Origin: Ulota crispa
Taxonomy: Eukaryota > Streptophyta > Bryopsida > Orthotrichales > Orthotrichaceae
Reading direction: 5' to 3'
Length of the DNA: 64,000 nucleotides
Assembly (NCBI GenBank): GCA_963920765.1
Contig: OY987246.1
Location: forward strand, 24,003,167 to 24,067,166
Positions 50,658 to 62,900 of this stretch are shown piece after piece. A program made the position numbers and the translations under genes. Position 1 is the stretch's first letter. Each line of letters starts with the position of its first letter. The notes beneath the pieces were generated by a model. It ran no database searches, was not told where the DNA came from, and saw nothing but the letters and a program-made list of their open reading frames with translations.

Positions 50658-51577
50658 CCCCTAAAGGACCATGGCCTTTTTTTTGTCAAAAGACACTCAA
50701 AACTGCCACTTCTATGGCAAAGAATAAAAAAGTTTGAATATTGGTCTTTTTGCATAATTGACCATAGGATCTTCTACTAGACTTGTATAAGAATGTGTCA
50801 TTCAAAACTTAAAAACTTAACTAGCACAGATTGCAAGATATTTGCATTTAAAGTATAAAAAACAAGTTTTTTTGCACCTTGCACGACTAGATTATTTGAC
50901 TTTAAAAAAATTTAACTTAAACTTTTTGCACCATGGAGTTTTGAGGTTTATTTTTTTATGCTGGGGAATTGAGTTGAAAATCTTTGGAAAAAAACCAAAA
51001 CAAAAATTACTTAATTTTCATTCTTTAAAAAAACATTAGGTAGAAGAAGGTATGAGATTGAACAAAAATTTAAATTGCTAATAACCTTGCAATGGAATTG
51101 AAACTCAATAATCCCAATGGTGAGGTTGTTCTAGAAAGAAAACTTCACCCTCTCCAACAATTTTTTTGAAAAAATGTTAAGCTTCCATTCCAAAATGAAC
51201 TGTATAAGTTATTATTTCAAAAGGATGCTTGAATTGCCCAAAAAACAAGATTGTCAATAACTTTCTCATAACTAGTCCAAATGGAATGAATCAAAGCTTC
51301 AGATGTAAATGAAGATATAATCTACAAGGGAAACAAAAATTTTAAAAAAATCAAGTTTTTGTAAATTTTTTTTGCTGCCCGGACCCCCCACATTTTTGCT
51401 TATTTGGGCATAACTTTTGCTCCTTGGCATTGATTGGAATAAAAATTATATTCCCCAAAAGCTAATGTGTTGTCCTATCTTCAAAAAAAGTTTTAAAAAA
51501 TCAAGACACAAATTGAGGCCGTAGGTACTTGCTTGAAATCCCATTTGTCCCCCGAACGGGCAATGGTCCTTTAGGGG
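50658..51577. mobile_element. TTAA element, full length (920 bp)
   Basis: TTAA at 50654-50657 and 51578-51581, with textbook termini cccctaaaggaccatgg and ggtcctttagggg. Inverse in orientation to the 47191-48125 copy and same subfamily (the end with catttgtccc is on the right). It has no coding capacity. Confidence 0.8.
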
Positions 51578-51887
51578 TTAATCCCTTATTTTCTTCACGT
51601 TGATTGAATTTACTTTTTCACTAGTAGAAAATTTTATAGAAAATCAACAGAATTTCAACTCAAATCTGTTGATTTTATCTATGACTTTGGTCAAGTTGAT
51701 TTGGATACTTTTCAACAAGAGTTTGTTGATTTTTTGTTGATTTTTTGTTGTTTCTTGTTAAATTTTGCTTATTTTTCTATTAATTTTTGTTGTTAGATAT
51801 TGTTTTCTTATCAAAATTTTCTTTTTCATAATTTTTGTTTTTATTTTTTCTGCATTAAAAAATTAAAAACAAAAATTGAGTTCAAGT

Positions 51888-52005
51888 AGCCGGCTCTACA
51901 GTAGCCGCGGCCGAGGGCGTTGGGGCCGGGGGTCAAACCCCAGACCTCCGGCCTCCCACTACAACTCCTTACCTTAGATTCTATGACCACTACACCACAA
52001 TCACG
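51888..52005 (-). mobile_element. tRNA-derived SINE remnant
   Basis: On the minus strand, tggtgtagtgg (51987-51997) fits the RNA polymerase III A-box consensus. ggtttgacccc (51929-51939) fits the B box with one mismatch. The spacing is slightly longer than in a tRNA. No cloverleaf is possible, so it is not a working tRNA gene. Confidence 0.5.
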
Positions 52006-53699
52006 TACACAATGATATAAAAAGTCTATTTGTACACTACATATTAACTACTTTGCAAAGTCAGTAGACTTTAAAGCCTATAGCGGCCTAGTATAAGTTT
52101 TTTTTTGAAAAGTTTAAAATTACAAAAAGTTGGTTGATGTAATCTACTTTCACCTCCAACAATTTTTTTCAAATTTGAGATCTTTAATCAAAAGTTATGA
52201 GCAAAACTCAAAGAAGGTGTTCAGAAGTATTAAAAAAAAAAATTCTTTCCACCCCTTTGATTTTTGTTTATAACTTTTGATTGGAATACATAAATCTCAA
52301 AATAATTGTTGCAAATGAGGGTTGGCTTCATTTCTAAAAAAATGGTTTTATTTTTTTGGAAAACAAAACTCTTATTAGGTCAAAGTAACCTCCATAGTTT
52401 GCTAGCTTCAAAAAACATGAAATTTTGGATAGTTATGGAATTAAAAAGTTGTAATCATAAAATCGACATTTTAAAGTATCCAAAAGATTAAAAAAGACTC
52501 TATAATATTTTGAAGCCTTTTGAATCTTTTTTTAAAATTCCAAAAATATTTCATAATATTTAAATTTTTTTGTTGATCTGATTCATAAAAGAAGGGGAAA
52601 TATTAAAAATGCTCTTTGGTTGTTTTAGAATATTAAATTTACCCTTCAATGATTTAAAATATCTAAAATACTCTTGTTTTTTGTCAAAGTATCAACTCTA
52701 CCCCTATTATTTTGAGATAATATCAAAAATGCTCTTTTGGTTTGAAATAGCAAATATACTCTTGTGTTATTTGAAATATAATAATTTCCCTTTGGTTTTA
52801 TATAAGAATATCAATTAAACTATACTTTTAGTTATTTTTGAGGCTATTGCAAGTTCCCATAATTCACTTTTTTATTATAAGTTTTTGTAACTACTCAAAC
52901 GACAATGGAAATACTAAAAATAAAGACAAGTTAATTGCAAACTCAATCTTATAGTCAAATTGTTCAAATTCTTTGTAGGATTTTTGCATATAGATTTATT
53001 ATTACAAAAACTATTGCATCAATTGCATAGTGATTTTTATTTTTAATATAATATTTAAAATAGAATTGCACTAAAAAGGCACAAAAAACTAGAGGTATTT
53101 AGGGTGTTTTCAAAATCCAAGAATAAAGATTAATTGGCATTTTTACACAAAACCAAAGATAGATTTCTTTTTTCAAATTACACAAGGATTTATTTGATAA
53201 TTTAAAATAGTTGAGGAACATTTTAAATATTTTCCTAGTAGATTAGAGGCATTGTTGATATTTTTGCAAAAAGCCAAGGGTATTTTTGATACTTTTAATC
53301 TTTGGGGGACATATATAATTTTATGAAAGAATTGAGGGGCATCTTTTATATTTTTTCATAAAGAAATTTTGTATTTAAAACAACAAATGTTGTACTTTTT
53401 ATATAAATCTTTGTTGAGTTAATGAAGTTGTGTTCAAGTGTCCAAATCAACAGAAAACTGTTGATTTTTTGTTGTTTTATTCTGTCCAAAAGTGTCCAGA
53501 TTAACAAAAAATTGTTGAGTTTCTGTTGTTTTGGTCATGTTTTTAGTAGACTTTAAAGGCTATTATTGTTAAACCATACCAAATTGTAGAAAAAAACCAC
53601 ACTAATAATTCTAAGAGATTCTAATTTTCTTGAAAACTTCTTTTATTTTTCAAAAATTCAAAACATTTTCATGTAGTCCAAAAAGATTCTAGAAAGATT

Positions 53700-54055
53700 T
53701 CAAAAACAACCCAAACTCTTCTAATAGTTTTTTATGAAAAAATACTTTAAAATATTTTAATGAATTACAAAATGATACTAAAACATCTCTAATTAAGTCT
53801 AAGAGATTCTATTTTTATAGAGATTTTGAATTCTTTAAACAAATTTCATAATTAAAGATTTCAAAAATATTATCAAAGATTCTAAAATAGATTCTCAAAT
53901 ATTCCAAAGAAATTTCTCAGAGATCCTCAAAGGTTCTCAAAGATTCTTACTTTTTTTTGAAAAGATTCACAAAGATTCTCAAATATTCCAAAAAGATTTT
54001 CAAAGATTCTCAAATATTCCAAAAAGATTCCCAAAAGATTTCAAAATTTATGTTG
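53700..54055 (-). repeat. Inverse copy of the 10-bp subterminal array
   Basis: Units such as tcaaagattctcaaatattc repeat irregularly. They are the reverse complement of the array at 49678-49910. The two arrays flank the nested region, as expected for opposite ends of one or more CACTA-like elements. Confidence 0.7.
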
Positions 54056-55204
54056 ATTTATATAATGGTGTCCAAATCAACATAACGTATTTAGTTTTTT
54101 ACATAATTCTGTTAAATTAGTCAATTAGCATGGGCAAGTGCCCAAAACAACAAGAAACTGTTGATTTTCTGTTGTTTTGGACAGAGTTTTCTACTAGGGT
54201 TTTTTGTTGAAATCAACAGATTTTTGTCCAAATTGACAAAAAAATGAACTCAATCAACGCAACCAAAACAACAAACAAACCCAAATTTTCTTCTAGTGAT
54301 GACCAAAACAACAAAAAATCAATAGTTTTTTGTTGATTTGAACACTTTTGGACACAACTAGACTAATTCAACAAAATTTCTTATAGAATGTACATCATTT
54401 TATTGTTGTGGATACCCCAATTTTTATAAATTAAAAACCCCTTAGTTCTTTCAAAAAATCAACTAAATCCTTCAAAGATTTGAATTATCAAAAATACCCT
54501 TGATACTCTTATAAAAAACTAGGAATGTTTTTGATATTTTAAATCATTAAGGGATAAATTCAATATTTTGAAAGAATTGAAGGGTATTTTCAATAAATTT
54601 CCTTCCTTTACTGACTAGATCTACAAAAAAATTAAAATCTTATGAAACACTTTTAGAATCTTTAAAAAATATTTAGTAATCTCTAAAATATTACAAATTT
54701 TTTTATAATCTTTTAGATTTTTTAGAACTTTGATTGTATAATTGCAAGGTTTTATTTCTATAACTTTTCACAATTTGATGTTTTTTAAAACTAGTAAACT
54801 ATGGACTCAATTTAAACATAAAATGGGTTCTTTTTTCAAAAAAATTAATACTAATTGCTTTTGTAATGAAGCCAACTTTCATTAGAAACAATCCTTTTGA
54901 GATTTATGTATTGTAATAAAAATTTATAAACAAAAATCAAAGAGGTGGAAACAAATATAATTTTTAAAATTTTTGAACACCATCTCTGATTTTTGCTCAT
55001 AACTTTTGATTAAGGAATCAAAGTTTGAAAAAAATTGTTGGAGATGAAAGTAGACTACATCAACCAACTTTCTGTAGTTTAAAGATTTTTGAAAAAATGT
55101 TGTTTAATATGCAAAACCAGCGCTTGAAGTTTACTTGTTTTAGAAATTATTGAAAACATTTGGATGTAGTGTTGATATAAAATTTTAATTCCTAGCTATA
55201 CATG

Positions 55205-55385
55205 CCCAAGTAGGAGTGGTGTAATGGTTAAAGTTGTGGCCTCCTTCCATGAGGTTTAGGGTTCAAGTCCCACCCTCACCACACTAGTGTGACTGGCTTA
55301 GCCGGTGGGCGACCTACTGGTGATCAGCCTAGCTGATTTCCGCTTAAGTGTGTTGGCCTCCTGGGCTATTTTCTTAACAATTTTG
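55205..55385 (+). mobile_element. tRNA-derived SINE
   Basis: tggtgtaatgg (55217-55227) is a perfect match to the A-box consensus and ggttcaagtcc (55260-55270) to the B box, 32 bp apart. A non-tRNA body containing agccggtgggcgacctactg follows, and an AT-rich tail begins near 55380. This is the structure of a plant tRNA-derived SINE. The anticodon region does not fold as a tRNA. Confidence 0.65.
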
Positions 55386-55587
55386 TTGTTATTTTCATTT
55401 ATGAAAAAAAAAATTGAAGAAAAATTAACAAAAAAAAAGAATAATATTCAATAGAAATTTAACAAAAAATCAACAAATAAACAACAAATCCTTGTTAAAA
55501 AGTATCCAAACTAACACGTCCAAAGTCACAGAATCAACAGTCTGTAATTGATTTTTTGTTGATTTTGCTCTAAATCTTCTAGTAGTG

Positions 55588-58500
55588 GTTGTCATGTTGA
55601 ACCATACCTTTTTGCCAATTGCATGTCATTTTTACTTTGTGATGCTTACAAATGGATATTGAATAACGTTTTGTGTAGTAATAGTTATACGTGCTAAAAT
55701 TGTTATAGGTTCTAAAATAGTCTATAGCAAGCCACAAAAATAATGCCATTTTTGATTGAGCACATTAAAGAGAACATACAAAGGTTGTTTTATATGAATG
55801 CAAAGATAAAATTTGGACAAACAAATTCATTCTATTAACTTCTATATGTAAGTTTGTTGTCAAGCTTAAACAATTTAGTTTTTCAACAAAGTATGTAATG
55901 TTGATTTAAAGAATGTGTGGGAAAACCAGTGAAACAAATATTAAGAGAGGGGTATTTTAATGCCTTGATGCTTTTGACTTATCCTTATATGATCATTGTT
56001 AAACATCAAAACAAAATTGTAAGTGTAAGATCTTGAACTTCAAAAAGGCCACACAGATTTTAAGATGTTTGTGATGAATGTGGTTGAGTATGGACTTTTT
56101 GGGTTTTTGTGTAGTTGCCAGTTTTCTAAAGCAAAAATGGAAACATTTGTGTACAAAAATGTGAAAAAATAGATATTATTTCTACAAAAAAATTGTACTT
56201 CAACCTTATCAATCAATGTTCTAAGAAAGACATCGTAACAATGAATGAAATTATAACAATAAACAATGACAAAATTACATAATATAACCATAACTTTCCA
56301 TATGACGCGCTGAGCGGGCACATCTGTAGAAATAAGTTACAACGCATAATGCTAAGTTTTAATATTGATTCAGAAACATTCAAGCGTGTCATTCTTTGAT
56401 ACATGAGAAGGCTCTCAACAAACACATAGTTACGAGTTATAACCCTACTCCTTTTTTACCACAAAAATCTTGAATTATTTGCATTGAAAAGTCAATTTTA
56501 CATTACATTGTGATGTTTAACAGATATTTGCACTAACATGATGCCTCCAGGTTTTGCAGAGATTTGAGGTTTCTCCCTATCTAGTGGAATTTTTTACAAC
56601 ATAGCAATATTACTAGTTTGGAAGACTTGTCTCTTCGAACTTCTTCTCAAATTTCTTCAAAAAAATTTCAAGCTTCTTGTTAACCTTGTCTTGTTTATCT
56701 TATCTCACCTAAAATTCATGAAACTATAGCTCTCAAAATCTCAAATACTTAAATATTAAAACATTCCGTAAATATTTGAAGAAATAAAAATATTTACTAG
56801 AAGAAATCAAATTACCAAAAAAAAATTTAAATGAATCTATTAAAATGAAAAATTTATACATGTCTTCATACAAATCTTGACCATTGTTGTTATAGTAGCA
56901 ACCATTATCTTCATGACCATGCTTGTATTCATTGCTTTGAAAGATCACACTTTGTAATTTTATGATATGCGCCTAAATTAAGATGACATTTGATGTAAGC
57001 TTATTTATTTAATATACGATATGTAAGATAATTGTGTTTTGATATAATAAACTATGTGAAACATATTTTTGTCAATCTATGTTTTTTTATAGGTTCATTC
57101 ATTTGATTTTAAAATGGAAATATTTTACGTATAAGTTTTATTTATCCAATTTAATTTTTTTTCCAATATTCATCAAAACAAAAAATCATGTTTGTTATAT
57201 ATACGCACATGAGAAATATAATGAAACCAATAACAATCATATGAAATAAAGGGCCATTTTTTAGGTGAAATTCTTTTAACAAGTTTTAAATAATTTTCAA
57301 ATTTTAAACGTGTATTTTAAAACAATTGAACATGTAGATACACAAATATCACTATAAGTTTTCACAACTCCTAATTCTCAAGGCTAATTTGTTAGTATAA
57401 TATTATTTTTATATATCCTAATTTAGACTTACAAAAATACTTTATTTTTCATGCACTCAATACTAGCTTTACATATTATATATATTTTTTGTTCTTTAAC
57501 CTAAATGAACCCTACCCTTCAAATCCCATGGTATTAATATATTAATTAGTAATTTTTTGAAATCAATGACAGTGTAGTAGCAAATGTACTATATTTTTGT
57601 TGAACTTTTTGTAAAATATAAATACATGAAGATTTTTTGAAACTTGTGACGCTACAAAACTTGGTCTTGTGGTTAGTAAATAATTAATTTTGTACCAATA
57701 CAAATTTGATAACAAATTATCATTAAAATATATGCTTAAAATATCTATACAAAAGTTATATCAATAACAACATCAAATGTAGTTGTATAAGTGATTCAAT
57801 TATTAAAATAGATGCATTTTGGGCTTTTAGTAGTTTCTACAATGAAATCAATTGAATGCTCTAAAACATATAAGATATCACAGTATCACTACATTTTTTT
57901 AAAAACAAAAATGAAATTAAATAGTTTAAATAATAATAATAATCTTGCAAAATATCCACATTATAAATATTATATTGTAAAAGCAATAAACAAGGTGCAA
58001 ATTCATTAAAAACGTTTCAAATACATAAAATTAATAAAACAATCTTCGTAGATTTAAATAATAAACTTTGTATTCTAGTCATTTTTATCAATACATTGGC
58101 GACAACTATTATTTTATATCATTATGTTGGCGACAGTTATAGTTTTTGAATAAAAAAAACTTGAATGGAAAATTCTGAATCAACATTAACACAATTCCAA
58201 ATCTCTTAATTGAATTTTCTTCTAGTGTTGTAATAATTTAGACTTTTTGAACTCTAAAATGTTTAAACAAATATTGCAAACTTTGTAACAACTTCATAAA
58301 TTTTTTTTGATGTTTATATTAAAATCATAAATATTAATACTTTGAATATGTTTAAAAAAATGCATATGCAAATTGCAAAATATTTGAATATTAACATGTA
58401 TATATAAATATAATGCAAAATTTATCATTTGATGTCTTTATTATGCTAATTTTTGTCAAATGCATGAATTTTTGAACCCAACATTTCCTTGAAAATTTTC

Positions 58501-58773
58501 ACATAAATATTTTTATTTTCTCAATATAAGATTAGAATACCTATTAATTTAAATTCAAATTTTAGAAAATTGTCATTTTTTAAATTACTTTAAAAAATAC
58601 TTAAAAGATTTTTTTTTATTGTTAAAAATGCTTTATAAATTTTTAAATAAAACTAATTATGAATCTAATGCTTGTGAAAATCGTTTCTGACCGATTTCTT
58701 TTATAACAAAAAATCAATGGAACTCTTGGATGTAGTTCCACACCCTTGTGTTACTATTTACAAACAAAGGTGA
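55588..58773. other. Very AT-rich intergenic, no gene recognised
   Basis: About 3.2 kb with extreme AT content from 56.7 to 58.7 kb. Apart from one direct repeat (55972-56166) I find no element ends, genes or structural RNAs. Confidence 0.5.
55972..56166 (+). repeat. 195-bp direct repeat, copy 1
   Basis: Nearly identical in the same orientation to 61166-61359, with only a handful of differences. The flanks are unrelated. It is too short and lacks TG...CA ends, primer site and polypurine tract, so it is a dispersed repeat rather than an LTR. Confidence 0.8.
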
Positions 58774-59455
58774 CTAAACCTTTGTGAAAAATTCATCTAA
58801 CTTTGCTTCTTTTTTTTCTGGATTTGTGACTATTGTTAGGACTGTCATTTTGAGGGCTGCCCTTGCATGTATTGTTGCTACCCAAGAAGCGTTGAGTATT
58901 TTGGTTGTGTTGTGTGGGGTGTTGCCATACTTACATACACATTTATCTATCCATAAGAACCAAACAATAAATGATCTCAACAAATCCATAGGTTGATTGG
59001 CGTATACATACTTCCTAAGTTTGGTTTCGGTGTTGTTTGGCCTTGATCCAAGTAAGGCCGTGAAGAGGTTGCCGACTTGTGGGCGCCGCATCTTGCTGCC
59101 AATCTGTTGTAATTGACCCATAACTCCAGGGTGACTAGACAGTCATAGAAGAGATGAGTTGTGGTTTCCAGTGGGTTGTTCTAGTGCAGCTTGTCTTGAC
59201 AGAGCACACACTCCGTGTCTTCTTGTGCACCGCTGTACTTAAGCCACCCTCCAGTAACTACTCCTCTATTTATCAGGTGCCAAATAAAGGTTGCATGTTT
59301 GGGAGGTCTAAACATGTGCCATAGCTATTGCAGTCTCGTGGTGATATCTTCATTTGAAAGTCCCACCCGCTCTAGTTCTAGTACACATACTGGTTTTTCG
59401 CCCACTTCTTTCAGCCTGTATCTGTATCCTTCTTTTGCTGTGTAGTCATAAACGG
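58774..59455 (-). pseudogene. LINE-type retrotransposon fragment (zf-RVT region)
   Basis: On the minus strand the frame reads RPPKHATFIWHLINRGVVTG, then GWLKYSGAQEDTECVLCQD and ETTTHLFYDC. The C-x2-C plus H-x4-C zinc site, with the IW...G and ET..HLF..C wording, is the zf-RVT domain found after plant non-LTR reverse transcriptases. After a frameshift near 59120 the typical downstream stretch continues (SFIVWFLWIDKC). At least two in-frame stops occur, including one where the family has W (H-stop-NN). No reverse transcriptase core is visible upstream, so this is a 3' remnant. Confidence 0.65.
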
Positions 59456-59760
59456 GTATCAGTGTCTCTCTTCCCTCTTGATCTTATCCTCTCCATCGCC
59501 AAGCGCCTGGATCCCATATTTGCTGAACTACCAGAGGCTTTTCCATTGCCCAAAAAGAGTTTGGCGGATTTGGGACCTTGTGTGGATTGCAGGTTCTGAA
59601 CCTTTGGTTTTTGGCCGACCTATGAATTTAATGCTGCATTAATAGAATCTAAATTTTTATAATTACAATTTCTATTTGAAAATGCTTTCTTTGGTCTTAT
59701 AATATGCAATTGCAAGTAGCCAAATCCAGCAACCCTGGTGTTTGGCTACCTGCACACCAA

Positions 59761-59934
59761 CACTAGAAGAAAATTGCCAAAAAACCGCGTTCCACTTAAC
59801 AAAAAATGTGAAGTTGATTGTGTTGAGTTCTTTGTTTCCAACGCAAAATTGCATTGGAAACAAAGAACTCAACATAATCAACTTCACATTTTTTGTTAAA
59901 TGGAAGGCTGTTTTCTGGCAATTTTCTTCTAGTG
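59761..59934. mobile_element. Mini-CACTA element, 174 bp, with 3-bp target duplication
   Basis: It begins cactagaagaaaattgcc and ends ggcaattttcttctagtg, an exact 18-bp inverted repeat. CAA flanks both sides (59758-59760 and 59935-59937). Almost the whole element folds on itself around gcaaaattgc. CACTA termini with a 3-bp duplication define the superfamily. The few differences between the arms suggest a fairly young insertion. It interrupts the coiled-coil gene fragment next to it. Confidence 0.85.
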
Positions 59935-59937
59935 CAA

Positions 59938-60406
59938 ACACAAACTTGTACAAATCTTTCACAACCCACTCATGGATCGCCTTGTTTGCTTCAAGAAATC
60001 TATAAGCAAGGAGATGCTTCACACTTTCCATCCTCTCCTCATCTAAACCACCTACAACTACTATCCAATCCTCTTGAGAAAATTGTTTGAAAAGTTTCAT
60101 TCAGCTTTGATCCTTCTTCAAGTTGGGTTTGTTGAGTTCTTGAATAATCTTGCTCCTGACCTTCTCCAAAATTAACCAAAGTTTGACATGATTGATGAGT
60201 TTAAGAAATTCTTGTACCTTCTTAAGGGCTGTCCCAAGAGAAGTTTGTGAAGGCGCGAGCTCCTCCACTTTCTCTGTGAGCTTATTTGTTTTCAATTCGA
60301 TATTCTTCTCCAGCTCCTGGATGACCTCATCTTGCTTCTTTTTACTCACTTTAAATTCTTTGTTTTCTCTCTCCATAAGATGCATATCCTGCATTTGTAG
60401 TTCCAA
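59938..60406 (-). pseudogene. Gene fragment encoding a coiled coil, family unknown
   Basis: Read from 60406 down, the frame begins MELQMQDMHLMERENKEF and is a highly charged K/E-rich coiled coil for about 60 residues. After an in-frame TGA at 60101 the same phase continues FSQEDWIVVVGGLDEERMES and ends at the mini-CACTA. I do not recognise the family. A neighbouring stretch on the far side of the insertion shows no clear continuation. It may be an exon pair of a captured or decayed host gene. Confidence 0.4.
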
Positions 60407-62900
60407 AACACGTATATGTTACTCATTTCATTTCATGAATATATGCATGGCTTAATCTTTGAGACAAGTATATGACTACTGGCAGGTTAACTAGTTAGCT
60501 ATTCCTTCCGTCCAACACAAGCCACATGTTGGGCGACTTTGTTTTCCAAAACCTAAACTCTCAACATGTATTCCTCTGATAATTTTTTTGTAGCTACCGG
60601 TTGAAGTTCTTCTGTGAAGGCTTCATTGGAAGACTTCACACGGTTCCTGACTCTCTCTTGTTTTGCTTGTAAACCAAGCCTTCTTTCTTGCTTTTATGCT
60701 TGAAATATGAGAACAGTACCAATGGTGTGATATGTTGGCTATTCACAAATGTATTCCTTTCTGCTTTTGCCTTTGTACTAAACGCTACCGCTAAGCGGAT
60801 ATAGTTGTAGATGACTAGAAGTTCAGACTAGTTGCTGGTCTAAGATTACTTGTGCTAGCACCAAAGCATCTATTTGTTTCAAACTGTCAATTGCAACATC
60901 TTTGTGCGTATAAGCCGACATTGTATGATTGAGCACGACCTCTGATGGGCGAGACAACTACATGTCACTGCATGTCAGCTTCTCTCATGGTGAACTGAAA
61001 AAATAACCCAAAAAGAGCATCTAACTTCTACCTCTAACCTTTTCCTTTACTTCGTGCATAGCGTAGGGTTTAATGATGTACAATCATGCATAATGAACAT
61101 GTCTTTTCTCTTAATCCCTAAATGCTCAAAGGTGTATTTTTCCTTTTTAGAGGCAGTTTTGAAGTTTTTGACTTATCCTTATATGATCATTGTTAAACAT
61201 CAAAACAAAATTGTAAGCATAAGATCTTGAACTTCAAAAAGGCCACACAGATTTTAAGATGTTTGTGATGAATGTGGTTGAGTATGGATTTTTTGGGTTT
61301 TTTCTAGTCGCCAAATTTTTAAAACAAAAATGGAAACATTTGTGTACAAAAATGTGAAACAATCACTTATGATGATTTAGTGTTTGTTGTTGTTACTTCA
61401 AAACTAATGACCACCTTTCCAAATGCATGACCACAATTTCATAAATGACCTTGCAATGCGATTATTAAAAAGTGACCACATAATACAAAAAATAATAATA
61501 ATTCCAATTATTGACCAACAATCATTATGAATGAAAGAAAACTCAACAATGAATGGATTCTAATGTATATATAAAAAAACATTTGAAGCAAAATTAACGC
61601 AAAAACACATTTAGAATTTTGTTAGATGACAAAATTTCAATAAAATGGCCCTTCTTAGTTTGATTGTGTGCTAAGTGTCCTTCACTGTAACAAGTATGCA
61701 AGATACTCAAAAAGACACGTTTAAAGATTACTACAAAGGTGTAAATGAGAGGATGACTAGCAATTACCATGAATTTCACGGATCAAGGGAAGACTTTGAA
61801 TGGCTCAAGTCCCAAATTAGTTGCCCTACAATCTGGGTATAGTCATGTGAAATCTCATGTTATGCTAAGATTGTTCACCACCATCACAATCGCAAGTGTT
61901 GCTTACCCTTCAAAAAGGACCCAACACTACAAGTTCTAAAAACCCTTGCAAAAATCTCTATAGCCAAACTAGACAAAACAACAACAATATTGAATGTATG
62001 AACCATGCCCTAGAATTTAATTGATGTACAACTTCTTCCCTTTTCAAACGCGAGAAATGTGTGAAGCTGATAGCCTGACACCATGGTCAAGGAATCAAGC
62101 CTCTGGAGTCCAATTCCGAACTCTGCAAATCACGTGATAATGTTGGGGCGGGGCTCTCATTTGGCAAGGCCGGGAAGTTGCCGTTGCTTGAGGCAGCTGC
62201 ATTGGGACGCCAATTTTCAGGCAAGTCCGTTACAGCTCCCGGATGCCTCCTTTCCTAAGCTTTGTTACTATTGTTGGATTGGGGATGCTCTAAGAAGTAG
62301 CAGAACGGAGAGGAAAATTCCCTGCAGCAAGCTTGACCTTCGCAGACATCGAGGCAATCTGATTGGCTTAGAGTTCTGTAAGAGGCAGGGACCCAATGAA
62401 ATGCTGAAATTTGACGGGCCTGCGCTTGGGCCTGCGCTTGGCGCCGTTATAGGTTTGAGCTCAGGGGCTTGTTTCCAGTGCTGCAGGAGATGCTGTAAGG
62501 CGGCATCTTTACGTATCGTGAAAAGAGTGACAATACCAAAGTTTTGAAAAGCTGACATTTTTCTGACACCCAAAAGAATGACAATTTGAAGGTAGGAAAT
62601 TAGAAGAAAATACCTTCCAATAATTTTCAAAAGAGTGTCAGATTTATGGCCTGCCTGCAGAAATCAGAACATTTCAAACAAGGAATCCAGTTCCGTAGTC
62701 TCTCACTCCTCAATTTAATTTTTCTTAAAGGCTGACAATAGTGACACTTATTGCACAGATCCACAAGGAGGTATAAAATAGAACGTGTGAATCAGCCGGA
62801 TTGCTTCTTCATCTACCAATTTCATGAAAATTAATGCCCCTGCCCACTTCCCGAAACTTCCTCAAGGACGCACGGGTTACAAAACTGTCTCCACAGGTAC
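60407..62900. other. Intergenic between the coiled-coil fragment and GSH1
   Basis: No gene recognised. It contains the second direct-repeat copy (61166-61359) and a segment at about 62130-62290 that resembles the right part of the MITE at 13761-14178 (shared ggattggggatgct end) without a matching left end. The 154-codon plus-strand and 120-codon minus-strand frames near 62.1-62.6 kb overlap each other and have no domain. The GSH1 3' untranslated region probably extends into the right end. Confidence 0.4.
61166..61359 (+). repeat. 195-bp direct repeat, copy 2
   Basis: Partner of 55972-56166, same orientation, 5.2 kb away. Confidence 0.8.

Larger units (their letters stand above)
51620..55587. 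mobile_element. Large CACTA-like fold-back element
   Basis: Left end cactagtagaaaatttta and right end, in reverse, cactactagaagattta. Both are followed by aaaatcaaca. The arms pair again at 52090-52230 and 54960-55110 (for example caacaatttttttcaaa against its complement). Each arm also holds a tRNA-like SINE. The flanking triplets are ttt and gtt, so a 3-bp duplication is not exact. The middle (52600-54600) holds remnants of other inverted repeats and the reverse array of the 10-bp unit. No transposase frame is visible in the 4 kb. Confidence 0.55.

Noticed and set aside
49678..54055. CRISPR array or coding repeat from the 10-bp units
   Set aside because: Units are contiguous and degenerate without spacers, and the setting is a plant genome; subterminal transposon repeats explain them.
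55205..55385. Functional tRNA gene
   Set aside because: A and B boxes are good, but no cloverleaf or acceptor stem can be drawn and a non-tRNA body follows; it is a SINE.
59672..60100. 142-codon frame as one protein
   Set aside because: Its second half is translated mini-CACTA sequence (59761-59934); only the first ~50 residues belong to the coiled-coil gene fragment.
55972..61359. LTR retrotransposon bounded by the 195-bp direct repeats
   Set aside because: There is no TG/CA border, primer-binding site, polypurine tract or gag-pol between them; the interior holds a LINE piece and a coiled-coil fragment instead.
62083..62630. Overlapping 154- and 120-codon frames on opposite strands
   Set aside because: They shadow each other, lack domains, and overlap a MITE-like segment.
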